Source: Pseudomonas jessenii (GTDB lineage Bacteria > Pseudomonadota > Gammaproteobacteria > Pseudomonadales > Pseudomonadaceae). Taken from it: 64,000 bases of DNA. A program made the translations under genes and the position numbers. Below the pieces are notes generated by a model that worked only from the letters and a program-made list of their open reading frames with translations, had not been told where the DNA came from and ran no database searches. The DNA lies in NCBI RefSeq assembly GCF_002236115.1, contig NZ_NIWT01000007.1:310001-374000 (forward strand). Reading direction: 5' to 3'. Shown one piece after another: positions 50,958 to 58,782 of the stretch (the stretch's first letter is position 1; every line of letters starts with the position of its first letter).

Positions 50958-52161
50958 CGCCCTGATCATCGACGCAGTCCGGACCCCGATTGGCCGTTAC
51001 GCCGGTGTCCTGAGCAGCGTGCGCGCCGACGACCTCGGCGCGGTGCCGCTGCGCGAGCTGCTGCGCCGCCACCCGCAAGTGGACTGGAACACGGTTGACG
51101 ACGTGATCTACGGCTGCGCCAACCAGGCCGGCGAAGACAACCGCAACGTCGCGCGCATGTCTGCGTTGCTGGCCGGATTGCCGGTCAGTGTGCCGGGCAC
51201 CACCCTCAATCGCCTGTGCGGTTCCGGGCTCGATGCCATCGGCACCGCCGCCCGCGCCATTCGCAGTGGCGAAACCGGGCTGATGCTGGTCGGTGGCGTT
51301 GAATCCATGTCCCGCGCGCCATTGGTGATGGGCAAGGCCGAGCAGGCGTTTTCACGTGCAGCCGAGGTCTTCGACACTACCATCGGCTGGCGCTTCGTCA
51401 ATCCGCTGATGAAAAAGACCTATGGCATCGACTCCATGCCGGCAACGGCAGAGAACGTCGCCGAACAGTTCAACATCTCCCGGGCCGACCAGGACGCCTT
51501 CGCCTTGCGCAGCCAGCAACGCGCCGCTGCCGCCCAGGCCAACGGACGCCTGGCCAGGGAAATCGTCGCGGTGGAAATCCCCCAGCGCAAAGGCCCGGCC
51601 AAGGTGGTTGAGCACGACGAACACCCACGCGGCGATACCACCCTTGAGCAGCTTGCCAAACTCGGCACGCCGTTCCGCGAAGGCGGCAGCATTACCGCCG
51701 GCAACGCTTCCGGGGTCAACGACGGTGCCTGCGCGCTGCTGCTGGCCAGCCCGGAAGCCGCCAAACGCCACGGCCTGACCGCCCGTGGCCGAGTCGTGGC
51801 CATGGCCACGGCTGGCGTTGAACCAAGGATCATGGGCATCGGCCCGGTGCCAGCCACCCGCAAGGTGCTGGAGGTGGCCAACCTGAGCCTGGCCGACATG
51901 GACGTGATCGAGCTCAACGAAGCCTTCGCCGCACAGGGCCTGGCGGTGCTGCGCGAACTGGGCCTGAGCGACACCGATCCGCGGGTCAACCCCAACGGCG
52001 GTGCCATCGCCCTGGGCCACCCGCTGGGCATGAGCGGCGCACGCCTGGTCACCACCGCCCTGCATGAGCTTGAAGAACGCAATGGCCGCTACGCCCTGTG
52101 CACCATGTGCATCGGTGTCGGCCAGGGGATCGCGCTGATCATCGAGCGTCTATCCCACTAA
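50950..52161 (+). CDS. paaJ: 3-oxoadipyl-CoA / 3-oxo-5,6-dehydrosuberyl-CoA thiolase
   Basis: A 403-residue type-II thiolase releasing acetyl-CoA twice in the pathway and finally succinyl-CoA. The nucleophile is Cys90 in NRLCGSG. The active His lies in GGAIALGHPLGMSGAR and the second Cys in CTMCIGVGQG. QVDWNTVDDVIYGCANQAGEDNRNVAR is shared with beta-ketoadipate thiolases (matched in short parts), so it is also PcaF-like. The start overlaps paaI. The next gene, paaK, follows after 99 bp containing hairpins. Confidence 0.94.
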   Translation: MNDALIIDAVRTPIGRYAGVLSSVRADDLGAVPLRELLRRHPQVDWNTVDDVIYGCANQAGEDNRNVARMSALLAGLPVSVPGTTLNRLCGSGLDAIGTAARAIRSGETGLMLVGGVESMSRAPLVMGKAEQAFSRAAEVFDTTIGWRFVNPLMKKTYGIDSMPATAENVAEQFNISRADQDAFALRSQQRAAAAQANGRLAREIVAVEIPQRKGPAKVVEHDEHPRGDTTLEQLAKLGTPFREGGSITAGNASGVNDGACALLLASPEAAKRHGLTARGRVVAMATAGVEPRIMGIGPVPATRKVLEVANLSLADMDVIELNEAFAAQGLAVLRELGLSDTDPRVNPNGGAIALGHPLGMSGARLVTTALHELEERNGRYALCTMCIGVGQGIALIIERLSH

Positions 52162-52162
52162 A

Positions 52163-52232
52163 GAATCGCGATTCCCAAGGAGCCGAGAGGTATCCTTGGG
52201 GCATGCACTCAAAGCCCTTGTGCAAAAGGGCT
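52163..52232 (+). other. paaJ-paaK intergenic palindromes
   Basis: Three structures in 70 bases. There is a perfect 12-bp palindrome GAATCGCGATTC (52163-52174), a hairpin CCCAAGGA / TCCTTGGG (52174-52200) and a second hairpin AGCCCTT / AAGGGCT (52213-52232). None has a T tract, so processing, partial attenuation or protein binding is more likely than full termination. Confidence 0.6.
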
Positions 52233-52260
52233 GGAACACAAAAACAATTCGAGTGAACAC

Positions 52261-53586
52261 ATGAACATGCCAATTGCCCAAGCCGTGCTGAACCCTGTGC
52301 TGGACCCGCTGGAAACCGCCAGCATCGACGAGCTGCGCCAGCATCAGCTGGAGCGCCTGCGCTGGAGCCTGAACCACGCCTACAACAACGTGCCGCTGTA
52401 CCGTCAGCGCTTCGATGCGCTGGGCGTGCACCCGGACGACATCAAGTCCTTGGACGACCTGGCGAAATTCCCTTTCACCACCAAGTCCGACCTGCGGGAC
52501 AACTACCCCTACGGCATGTTTGCCGTGCCGATGCACGACATCGTGCGCCTGCACGCGTCCAGCGGCACCACCGGCAAACCGACCGTGGTCGGCTACACCC
52601 AGAACGACATCGACACCTGGGCCAACGTGGTTGCGCGCTCGATCCGCGCCGCTGGTGGCCATCGTGGCGACAAAGTGCACATTTCCTACGGCTACGGCCT
52701 GTTCACCGGCGGCCTCGGCGCGCACTACGGCGCCGAACGCCTGGGCTGTACGGTGATCCCGATGTCCGGTGGCCAGACCGAAAAACAGGTGCAGCTGATC
52801 AAGGATTTCCAGCCGGACATCATCATGGTCACGCCGTCCTACATGCTCAACATCGCCGATGAAATCGAGCGCCAGGGCATCGACCCGCACAAACTGGCCC
52901 TGCGCCTGGGCATCTTCGGCGCCGAGCCGTGGACCGCCGAACTGCGCAGCGCCATCGAAGCACGCATGGGCATCACCGCCCTGGACATCTACGGCCTCTC
53001 GGAAATCATGGGCCCGGGCGTGGCCATGGAATGCGCCGAAACCAAGGACGGCCCGACCATCTGGGAAGACCACTTCTACCCGGAAATCATCGACCCGGTC
53101 ACCGGCGAAGTACTGCCGGACGGGCAGATGGGCGAACTGGTGTTCACCTCCCTGAGCAAAGAAGCCCTGCCGATGATCCGCTACCGCACCCGCGACCTGA
53201 CGCGCCTGCTGCCGGGCACCGCGCGTCCCATGCGGCGCATCGACAAGATCACCGGGCGCAGCGATGACATGCTGATCATCCGTGGCGTTAACGTGTTTCC
53301 GACGCAGATCGAGGAGCAGGTTTTAAAAGTTAAACAACTTGCCGAGTGTTATGAGATTCATCTGTATCGCAATGGCAACCTGGACAGCGTTGATGTGCAT
53401 GTCGAGCTCAAGGCTGAGCACCAGCACCTGGGCGATGAACAGCAGAAGGCTGTTTGCGGGGAATTGAGCCGGCATATCAAGACGTACATCGGGATCAGTT
53501 CGCGGATCGTTTTACAGCCGTTCCATTCGATCAAGCGATCCGAGGGCAAGGCTTGCCACGTGGTGGATAAACGTCCTAAAGCATGA
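52261..53586 (+). CDS. paaK: Phenylacetate-CoA ligase
   Basis: A 441-residue AMP-forming ligase producing phenylacetyl-CoA, the first committed intermediate and the PaaX effector. The adenylation P-loop is SSGTTGKPT (residues 100-108). YGLSEIMGPGVAMEC is the second adenylation motif, followed by DGQMGELVFTSL and RYRTRDLTR, with the C-terminal Lys domain IKRSEGKACHV. It closes the first paa transcription unit with a strong terminator 17 bases after its stop codon. Confidence 0.97.
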   Translation: MNMPIAQAVLNPVLDPLETASIDELRQHQLERLRWSLNHAYNNVPLYRQRFDALGVHPDDIKSLDDLAKFPFTTKSDLRDNYPYGMFAVPMHDIVRLHASSGTTGKPTVVGYTQNDIDTWANVVARSIRAAGGHRGDKVHISYGYGLFTGGLGAHYGAERLGCTVIPMSGGQTEKQVQLIKDFQPDIIMVTPSYMLNIADEIERQGIDPHKLALRLGIFGAEPWTAELRSAIEARMGITALDIYGLSEIMGPGVAMECAETKDGPTIWEDHFYPEIIDPVTGEVLPDGQMGELVFTSLSKEALPMIRYRTRDLTRLLPGTARPMRRIDKITGRSDDMLIIRGVNVFPTQIEEQVLKVKQLAECYEIHLYRNGNLDSVDVHVELKAEHQHLGDEQQKAVCGELSRHIKTYIGISSRIVLQPFHSIKRSEGKACHVVDKRPKA

Positions 53587-53603
53587 CTGCTGCACCCTTT
53601 ATG

Positions 53604-53630
53604 GCCCCGCTTTTTGCGGGGCTTTTTTTT
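53604..53630 (+). terminator. Rho-independent terminator after paaK
   Basis: Stem GCCCCGC / GCGGGGC with a TTTTT loop, then eight T. It ends the paaF-K transcript, so paaA needs its own promoter. Confidence 0.95.
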
Positions 53631-53666
53631 GCCGGGGCTTTACCGACTCTGGCGCCGATCACTATT

Positions 53667-53693
53667 CCTGTGGGAGCGAGCTTGCTCGCGATG
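53667..53693 (+). repeat. Single REP
   Basis: One unpaired REP core (CCTGTGGGAGCGAGCTTGCT plus CGCGATG) just before the inverted-repeat element. Confidence 0.88.
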
Positions 53694-53908
53694 GCTTTGT
53701 ATCAGGCGACGTGTTTTTTACGGGTGTACATATCCATTGCTGCGGTAACGGCCGCTTAGGGTTCCGCCCTTACGGCGGGTCACTTGGAAAAGCGGAGCGC
53801 CGCCCGGCCCCAAGTAACCAAGGGCTCTTGCCCCTGACATTCGGTGCCTCGCTTAGGCTCGGCATGCCGGCCGGCCTGTTTGCTGGGTTCGTTCGACTGT
53901 GATGTACC

Positions 53909-54117
53909 TCGTCGACTGCCAGGTCGCTATCGCGAGCAAGCTCGCTCCCACAGGTATCGAGTACATCTGCAAGATTTCGGTCGGCTGGCAGGCCGCCTTC
54001 GCGGGCAAGCCCGCTCCCACAGGGGTTGGGGACATCTGCAAAAACCAGGTCGGCTGTCAGGCCGCCATCGCGAGCAAGCTCGCTCCCACAGAAGAGCAAA
54101 GGCAGATCGGCGTACAC
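53909..54117 (+). repeat. Three tandem ~70-bp units, each carrying one REP
   Basis: Units begin near 53909, 53979 and 54048 with GGTCGGCTG-CAGGCCGCC, then a REP half-palindrome (CGCGAGCAAGCTCGCTCCCA in units 1 and 3, CGCGGGCAAGCCCGCTCCCA in unit 2), then an ACATCTGCAA segment. All three have the same orientation. Confidence 0.85.
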
Positions 54118-54206
54118 AAACGCTCTTCACCACTCATCAGGCCGAGCGTTAGCTCGCCTGCAGCTCTTGATCTTGATCCACCCGCCCCTTCGGGAGGCTG
54201 AGTGGA

Positions 54207-54311
54207 GGTATTCATCCGGGGATTGGCGCGCAGCGCCGTTCGACGCAGTCGAACACATTGCATGTAGGTGCAGCGAAGCAAACCGGAGGGCAATGCCCCC
54301 GGATGAATGCC
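54207..54311. repeat. Nested palindrome inside the element core
   Basis: Outer arms GGTATTCATCCGGGG (54207-54221) and CCCCGGATGAATGCC (54297-54311) pair at 14 of 15 positions. An inner hairpin GTTCGAC-GCA-GTCGAAC lies at 54238-54254. Confidence 0.7.
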
Positions 54312-54483
54312 GGAGCGAAGGAACGCCGAGCCTTAGCGAGGGGCCGGACGCTCGGGGCGAGCCTTTTTTTGCTTACTTTTTTTTGGCGTTTGAAAAAAAA
54401 GTGAGTCGCCGTAAGGGCGAAACCGCCAGTGGCCGTTACCAAAGAAATGGATATGTACGCCGACCTCCCCCCCATTCATCCCA

Positions 54484-54551
54484 AAGCGATACAAAAAACA
54501 ATTACGACACGTCATTTTGTGTTTGATATTAAATTCTGTATCGCTTATAAA
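54484..54551 (+). promoter_or_regulatory. paaA promoter with inverted operator-like repeat
   Basis: TTGATA (54523-54528), a 17-bp spacer and TATAAA (54546-54551) make a near-consensus sigma-70 promoter 42 bp before paaA. A perfect 10-bp inverted repeat, AAGCGATACA (54484-54493) and TGTATCGCTT (54537-54546), brackets it, the right half covering the spacer end and first base of the -10. The GCGATACA core resembles the GTGATACA sites at paaY/paaF, so PaaX binding is inferred. Confidence 0.72.
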
Positions 54552-54593
54552 GTTCTCCATGCCCCAGAACAGATTCAAGGCGGGAACTCAAAA

Positions 54594-55583
54594 ATGTACG
54601 CACAGCTCGTAGAAACAGGCGTCAAGCGCATAAAAGACCTCTCGGAAATGTCCGAACAGGAACGCGCCTTCCAGGAAAAAATCGATTCAGAAATCAAGAT
54701 CGAAGCCAAGAACTGGATGCCAGATGCCTACCGCCAGACCCTGATCCGGCAGATTTCCCAGCACGCCCACTCCGAAATCGTCGGCATGCTGCCCGAAGGC
54801 AACTGGGTCACCCGCGCGCCAAGCCTCAAACGCAAACTGCAACTGATGGCCAAGATCCAGGACGAAGCCGGTCACGGTCTGTACCTGTACAGCGCCATGG
54901 AAACCCTGGGCGCCGACCGCGATGAAGAAATCGCCAAGCTGCACAGCGGCAAGGCCAAGTACTCGAGCATCTTCAATTACCCGACGCTGAACTGGGCCGA
55001 CATGGGCGCGGTGGGCTGGCTGGTGGATGGCGCGGCGATCGTCAACCAGGTGGTGCTGCAGCGCACCTCCTACGGCCCGTATTCCCGGGCGATGATCCGC
55101 ATCTGCAAGGAAGAGAGTTTCCACCAGCGCCAGGGCTACGAAATCCTCCTGACCATGATGCGCCACGGTAACCAGGCGCAAAAAGACATGGTCCAGGACG
55201 CGATCAACCGCCTGTGGTGGCCGTCGCTGATGATGTTTGGCCCAAGCGATGAACATTCGCCGAACAGCGCGCAATCCATGGCCTGGAAAATCAAGCGCCA
55301 GAGCAACGACGAACTGCGCCAGCGCTTCATCGACCAGACCATCCCGCAGCTTGAGCTATTGGGCTGCACCTGCCCCGACCCGGACCTGAAGTGGAACGCC
55401 GAACGCGGCCACTACGACTTCGGCGAAATCCAGTGGAACGAATTCTACGAAGTGCTCAAGGGCAACGGCCCGTGCAACCAGGAGCGCGTCGCCACCCGCC
55501 GCAAGGCGATTGAAGACGGCGCCTGGGTTCGTGAAGCCGCCGTCGCCCACGCCCGCAAAAAACAAAACAAGAACGCCGCCTGA
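54594..55583 (+). CDS. paaA: Ring-1,2-phenylacetyl-CoA epoxidase, catalytic subunit PaaA
   Basis: A 329-residue ferritin-like diiron monooxygenase subunit that inserts one oxygen of O2 into the ring of phenylacetyl-CoA. Diiron ligand motifs are AHSEIVG (Glu61), QDEAGHG (Glu91, His94) and CKEESFHQRQGYE. It works in complex with PaaB, PaaC and the reductase PaaE. ATG 54594 (MYAQLVETG) is the family start; the open frame upstream runs through the repeat element and is not coding. It is first gene of the paaABCDE unit, from its own promoter. Confidence 0.97.
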   Translation: MYAQLVETGVKRIKDLSEMSEQERAFQEKIDSEIKIEAKNWMPDAYRQTLIRQISQHAHSEIVGMLPEGNWVTRAPSLKRKLQLMAKIQDEAGHGLYLYSAMETLGADRDEEIAKLHSGKAKYSSIFNYPTLNWADMGAVGWLVDGAAIVNQVVLQRTSYGPYSRAMIRICKEESFHQRQGYEILLTMMRHGNQAQKDMVQDAINRLWWPSLMMFGPSDEHSPNSAQSMAWKIKRQSNDELRQRFIDQTIPQLELLGCTCPDPDLKWNAERGHYDFGEIQWNEFYEVLKGNGPCNQERVATRRKAIEDGAWVREAAVAHARKKQNKNAA

Positions 55584-55611
55584 TCCGGCCACCTGATGTG
55601 GAGTAACTGAA

Positions 55612-55893
55612 ATGTCCGAGTGGACCCTCTTCGAAGTCTTCGTGCGCAGCAAGCACGGTCTGAACCACAAGCATGTCGGTAGCGTGCACGCCGCCGACAC
55701 CACCATGGCCATCGAAAACGCGCGCGAGCTCTACACCCGTCGCAGCGAAGGCGTGAGCCTGTGGGTCGTGCCTTCGGCGTTGATCACCGCTTCGTCGCCG
55801 GATGAAAAAGACCCGCTGTTCGATCCGTCGGACGACAAGGTCTACCGCCACGCCAGCTTCTACGAGCTGCCGGCCGAAGTCGGGCACATGTGA
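55612..55893 (+). CDS. paaB: Phenylacetyl-CoA epoxidase subunit PaaB
   Basis: A 93-residue small subunit bridging PaaAC heterodimers in the epoxidase; it opens WTLFEVFVRSKHGLNHKHVGS, as E. coli PaaB does in its short conserved core, and ends with ASFYELPAEVGHM. It has no cofactor. It starts 28 bases after paaA, with a GGAG about 8 bases upstream, and ends 8 bases before paaC. Confidence 0.96.
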   Translation: MSEWTLFEVFVRSKHGLNHKHVGSVHAADTTMAIENARELYTRRSEGVSLWVVPSALITASSPDEKDPLFDPSDDKVYRHASFYELPAEVGHM

Positions 55894-55901
55894 GGTCGAC
55901 C

Positions 55902-56663
55902 ATGAATAACAAGACCGATCTGATCGAATACCTGCTGCGCCTCGGCGACAGCGCCCTGATCCAGGGCCAGCGCCTGTGCCAATGGTGCGGCAAGGCCCCG
56001 GCGCTGGAAGAAGAACTGGCGCTGATGAACGTCGGCCTCGACCTGGTGGGCCAGGCGCGCAACTGGCTGGAGTACGCCGCCGAACTGCTGGACGACGGCC
56101 GTGATGCCGATCACCTGGCGTTTCGTCGTGACGAGCGCGCCTATCGCAACCTGCTGCTGGTGGAACAACCCAACGGCGACTTCGCGATAACCATGCTCAA
56201 GCAGTTCCTCTATGACGCCTGGCATTTGCCGGTGCTGCAGGGCCTGAGCCAGTCCAGCGACGAGCGTATCGCCGGGATTGCCGCCAAAGCCGTGAAGGAA
56301 GTGACTTATCACCTGCGCCGCTCCGGCGAGTGGGTCGAGCGTCTGGGTGACGGCACCGAGGAAAGCCACAAGCGCATGCTCGCGGCGATCCCCGAGGTGT
56401 GGCGCTTCACCGTGGAACTGATCGCCGCCGATGACAGCGAACAGCGTCTGTGCGCCGCCGGCATCACCCCGGACATCGCCAGCGTCGCCACCCAGTGGCA
56501 GACAAAGGTCGAGCAGATCTTCAGCAGCGCCACCCTGCCCGTTCCAGCGGCGCCGAGCTATTTCTACCTGAATGCACGCAAGGGCCTGCACACCGAACAC
56601 TTAGGGATTCTGCTGGCCGAAATGCAGTGCCTGCCACGAGCGTACCCCGATGCAACCTGGTGA
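55902..56663 (+). CDS. paaC: Phenylacetyl-CoA epoxidase structural subunit PaaC
   Basis: A 253-residue ferritin-like partner of PaaA, with LIEYLLRLGDSALIQGQRLCQWCG at the start, MNVGLDLVGQARNWLEYA and DFAITMLKQFLYDAW (matched in short parts). It stabilises the catalytic subunit and has lost most diiron ligands in the family. ATG 55902 with GAGG 6 bases upstream is preferred over an in-frame GTG at 55890 that overlaps the paaB stop. It overlaps paaD by 14 bases. Confidence 0.95.
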   Translation: MNNKTDLIEYLLRLGDSALIQGQRLCQWCGKAPALEEELALMNVGLDLVGQARNWLEYAAELLDDGRDADHLAFRRDERAYRNLLLVEQPNGDFAITMLKQFLYDAWHLPVLQGLSQSSDERIAGIAAKAVKEVTYHLRRSGEWVERLGDGTEESHKRMLAAIPEVWRFTVELIAADDSEQRLCAAGITPDIASVATQWQTKVEQIFSSATLPVPAAPSYFYLNARKGLHTEHLGILLAEMQCLPRAYPDATW

Positions 56664-57183
56664 GCTGATCGCCAGCGACCTCGGCGCCCGGCCGGCTCAA
56701 CCGACCGACCTGGCTGCCGCGTGGGCGATCCTGTGCGAGGTCATGGACCCGGAAGTGCCAGTGGTCAGCGTGGTCGACCTGGGCATCGTCCGCGATCTCG
56801 ACTGGCAGGCCGGTCACCTTCACGTGGTGGTCACGCCGACCTACTCCGGTTGCCCGGCCACCGAAGTGATCGAAAGCGACATCCGCGAAGCCCTGGAACT
56901 CGCCGGATTCAAGGCGCCGCAATTGGAGCGCAAGTTGACCCCGGCCTGGACCACCGACTGGATCAGCGACAGCGGCCGCGAACGCCTGCGCGCTTACGGC
57001 ATCGCGCCGCCCGAGGGCAGCACCAGCAAGCGCAGCCTGCTCGGCGAGAACCCGCAGGTTGTGTGCCCGCAATGCGGCAGCGCCCACACCGAGGTCCTCA
57101 GCGAGTTCGGCTCCACCGCCTGCAAGGCCCTGTACCGCTGCGTCGATTGCCGGGAACCGTTCGACTATTTCAAGTGCATCTGA
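56650..57183 (+). CDS. paaD: Epoxidase iron-sulfur assembly factor PaaD
   Basis: A 177-residue protein with an N-terminal MIP18/DUF59 domain (about 20-100; VVDLGIVRDL and VTPTYSGCPATE, with the conserved Cys) and a C-terminal zinc-ribbon-like region holding CPQCGS and CVDC plus further cysteines. Related SufT/PaaD proteins help mature iron-sulfur or diiron targets, here probably PaaE or PaaA. It starts inside paaC and is followed by paaE after 34 bases. Confidence 0.93.
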   Translation: MQPGELIASDLGARPAQPTDLAAAWAILCEVMDPEVPVVSVVDLGIVRDLDWQAGHLHVVVTPTYSGCPATEVIESDIREALELAGFKAPQLERKLTPAWTTDWISDSGRERLRAYGIAPPEGSTSKRSLLGENPQVVCPQCGSAHTEVLSEFGSTACKALYRCVDCREPFDYFKCI

Positions 57184-57217
57184 GCGGCGAATCGGCCGTC
57201 CCAGCTGGAGAACAACA

Positions 57218-58294
57218 ATGAGCAAATTTCACAGCCTGACCATCAAGGACGTGCGCGCCGAGACCCGTGACGCGGTGTCCATCGCCTTCGAGATTCCGCA
57301 GCACTTGCAGGACAGCTTCCACTTCACCCAGGGCCAGCACCTGGTGATGCGCACCCAACTGGACGGCGAAGAAGTACGCCGCTCGTACTCGATCTGCACC
57401 GGGGTCAACGACGGTGAGCTGCGCATCGCCGTCAAGCGTGTTACCGGCGGACGCTTCTCGGCATTTGCCAACGAACAGCTGAAAGCCGGGCACACCCTGG
57501 AAGTGATGCCGCCCGCCGGGCATTTCTGCGTCGAACTCGACCCGGCGCGCCATGGCAACTACCTGGCCGTGGCGGCAGGCAGCGGCATCACGCCGATCCT
57601 GTCGATCATCAAGACCACCCTGGAAACCGAGCCCCACAGCCGCGTCACCCTGTTGTACGGCAACCGCTCCAGCTCCGGTGCGCTGTTCCGCGAACAGCTC
57701 GAAGACCTGAAAAACCGCTACCTGCAACGCCTGAACCTGATCTTCGTGTTCAGCCGCGAGCAGCAGGATGTCGACCTGTACAACGGCCGGATCAACGCCG
57801 AGAAATGCGAGCAGCTGTTCAGCCGCTGGCTCGACGTCAAGGCCCTCGACGCCGCCTTCATCTGCGGCCCGCAGGAAATGACCGAGACCGTGCGCGACAG
57901 CCTCAAGGCCAAGGGCATGGCGCCCGAGCGCATTCACTTCGAACTGTTCGCCGCCGCCGGCAGCCAGCAAAAACGCGAAGCCCGTGAAGCGGCGCACCAA
58001 GTGGATTCAGCGGTCAGCCAGATCACCGTCATCAGCGATGGCCGCGCCCTGGCGTTCGACCTGCCGCGCAACAGCCAGAGCATTCTCGATGCGGGCAACG
58101 CCCAAGGGGCCGAACTGCCCTACTCGTGCAAGGCCGGCGTGTGCTCGACCTGCAAGTGCAAGGTCATCGAGGGCGAAGTGGAAATGGACAGCAACCACGC
58201 CCTGGAAGACTACGAAGTGGCCGCCGGCTACGTGCTGTCGTGCCAGGCCTTTCCGATCAGCGACAAGGTGGTGCTGGATTTCGATCAGCTCTGA
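57218..58294 (+). CDS. paaE: Phenylacetyl-CoA epoxidase reductase PaaE
   Basis: A 358-residue electron-transfer protein: an FAD domain (RRSYSICTG, residues about 50-58), an NADPH domain (AAGSGITPILSI and FICGPQEM) and a C-terminal plant-type 2Fe-2S ferredoxin domain with CKAGVCSTCKC and LSCQAF supplying the four cysteine ligands. It passes electrons from NADPH to the PaaA diiron centre. GGAG precedes ATG 57218. It is the last gene of paaABCDE, followed by a REPIN. Confidence 0.97.
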   Translation: MSKFHSLTIKDVRAETRDAVSIAFEIPQHLQDSFHFTQGQHLVMRTQLDGEEVRRSYSICTGVNDGELRIAVKRVTGGRFSAFANEQLKAGHTLEVMPPAGHFCVELDPARHGNYLAVAAGSGITPILSIIKTTLETEPHSRVTLLYGNRSSSGALFREQLEDLKNRYLQRLNLIFVFSREQQDVDLYNGRINAEKCEQLFSRWLDVKALDAAFICGPQEMTETVRDSLKAKGMAPERIHFELFAAAGSQQKREAREAAHQVDSAVSQITVISDGRALAFDLPRNSQSILDAGNAQGAELPYSCKAGVCSTCKCKVIEGEVEMDSNHALEDYEVAAGYVLSCQAFPISDKVVLDFDQL

Positions 58295-58307
58295 AACCGC
58301 CGCAAAA

Positions 58308-58413
58308 CCCTGTAGGAGCGAGCCTGCTCGCGATGGTCGTCAACGATAACGCTGGATGCCTGATACCCCGCGGCGATCTCGGGTCCATCGCGAGCAGGCT
58401 CGCTCCTACAGGG
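58308..58413. repeat. REPIN (GTAGG type)
   Basis: Inward-facing pair at the end of paaE, before the transport genes. The spacer is of the GTCGTCAACGATAACG family. Confidence 0.94.
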
Positions 58414-58473
58414 ACCGGGCCGTAATGCAAAACCTGTTTCACCCAAAACAAAAACAACAAAGGAGCGCGCGTC

Positions 58474-58782
58474 ATGACACCCCAGGAAATAGAACTCATC
58501 CGCCAGCACCCGGATTTCATCCAGCTGGTTCGTCGCAAACAGAAGCTGTACTGGTCACTGAGCCTGGCCATGCTGGTGATCTATTACGGCTTCGTGCTGC
58601 TGGTGGCTTTCTCCCCTTCTACCCTCGGCCAATCCCTGAGCGGCGGCGTGACCACCGTGGGCATGCTGGTGGGTGTCGTCATCGTCGGGCTGGCCTTTGC
58701 GCTGACCGGTTTCTATGTCTATCGCGCCAACAACGTGATCGATCCGCTGAATGAAAAACTCAAGCAGGAGTGCGCCCGATGA
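58474..58782 (+). CDS. DUF485 small membrane protein, permease partner
   Basis: A 102-residue protein with two transmembrane helices (about 28-50 and 62-85). It begins EIELIRQHPDFIQLVRRKQKLYW, whose HPDF-LVRRK pattern is the DUF485 signature. Such proteins (E. coli YjcH) are encoded just before acetate-type symporters. AAAGGAG precedes the ATG, and its stop overlaps the start of paaL as ATGA, so the two are coupled and probably form a transport unit. Confidence 0.92.
   Translation: MTPQEIELIRQHPDFIQLVRRKQKLYWSLSLAMLVIYYGFVLLVAFSPSTLGQSLSGGVTTVGMLVGVVIVGLAFALTGFYVYRANNVIDPLNEKLKQECAR

Larger units (their letters stand above)
53723..54461. repeat. ~740-bp element with ~140-bp inverted terminal repeats, no gene
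   Basis: The left arm (53723-53864) and right arm (54325-54461) are diverged reverse-complement copies. The outer 63 bp agree at 52 positions (shared GTACATATCCATT, GGTAACGGCC and CGCCCTTACGGCG). The homology continues inward through AAGTAA-CAA, a CTTGCCCC/CTCGCCCC block and CCTCGCT-AGGCTCGG. The core holds three tandem REP units (53909-54117) and a nested palindrome (54207-54311). No protein-like open frame is present, so it looks like a non-autonomous (MITE-like) or composite repeat inserted between paaK and paaA. Confidence 0.78.

Noticed and set aside
53909..54117. Three evenly spaced repeats considered as a CRISPR array
   Set aside because: The intervals are themselves related sequences, the repeat is a REP palindrome and no cas gene is present.
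53844..54526. Several open frames of 60-166 codons inside the repeat element
   Set aside because: They translate REP palindromes (strings such as EQARSHR and ASKLAPT seen at every REP) and repeat arms, with no protein-like features.
54429..54593. Upstream extension of paaA by 55 codons
   Set aside because: It runs through the inverted-repeat arm and the promoter; the family N-terminus begins at 54594.
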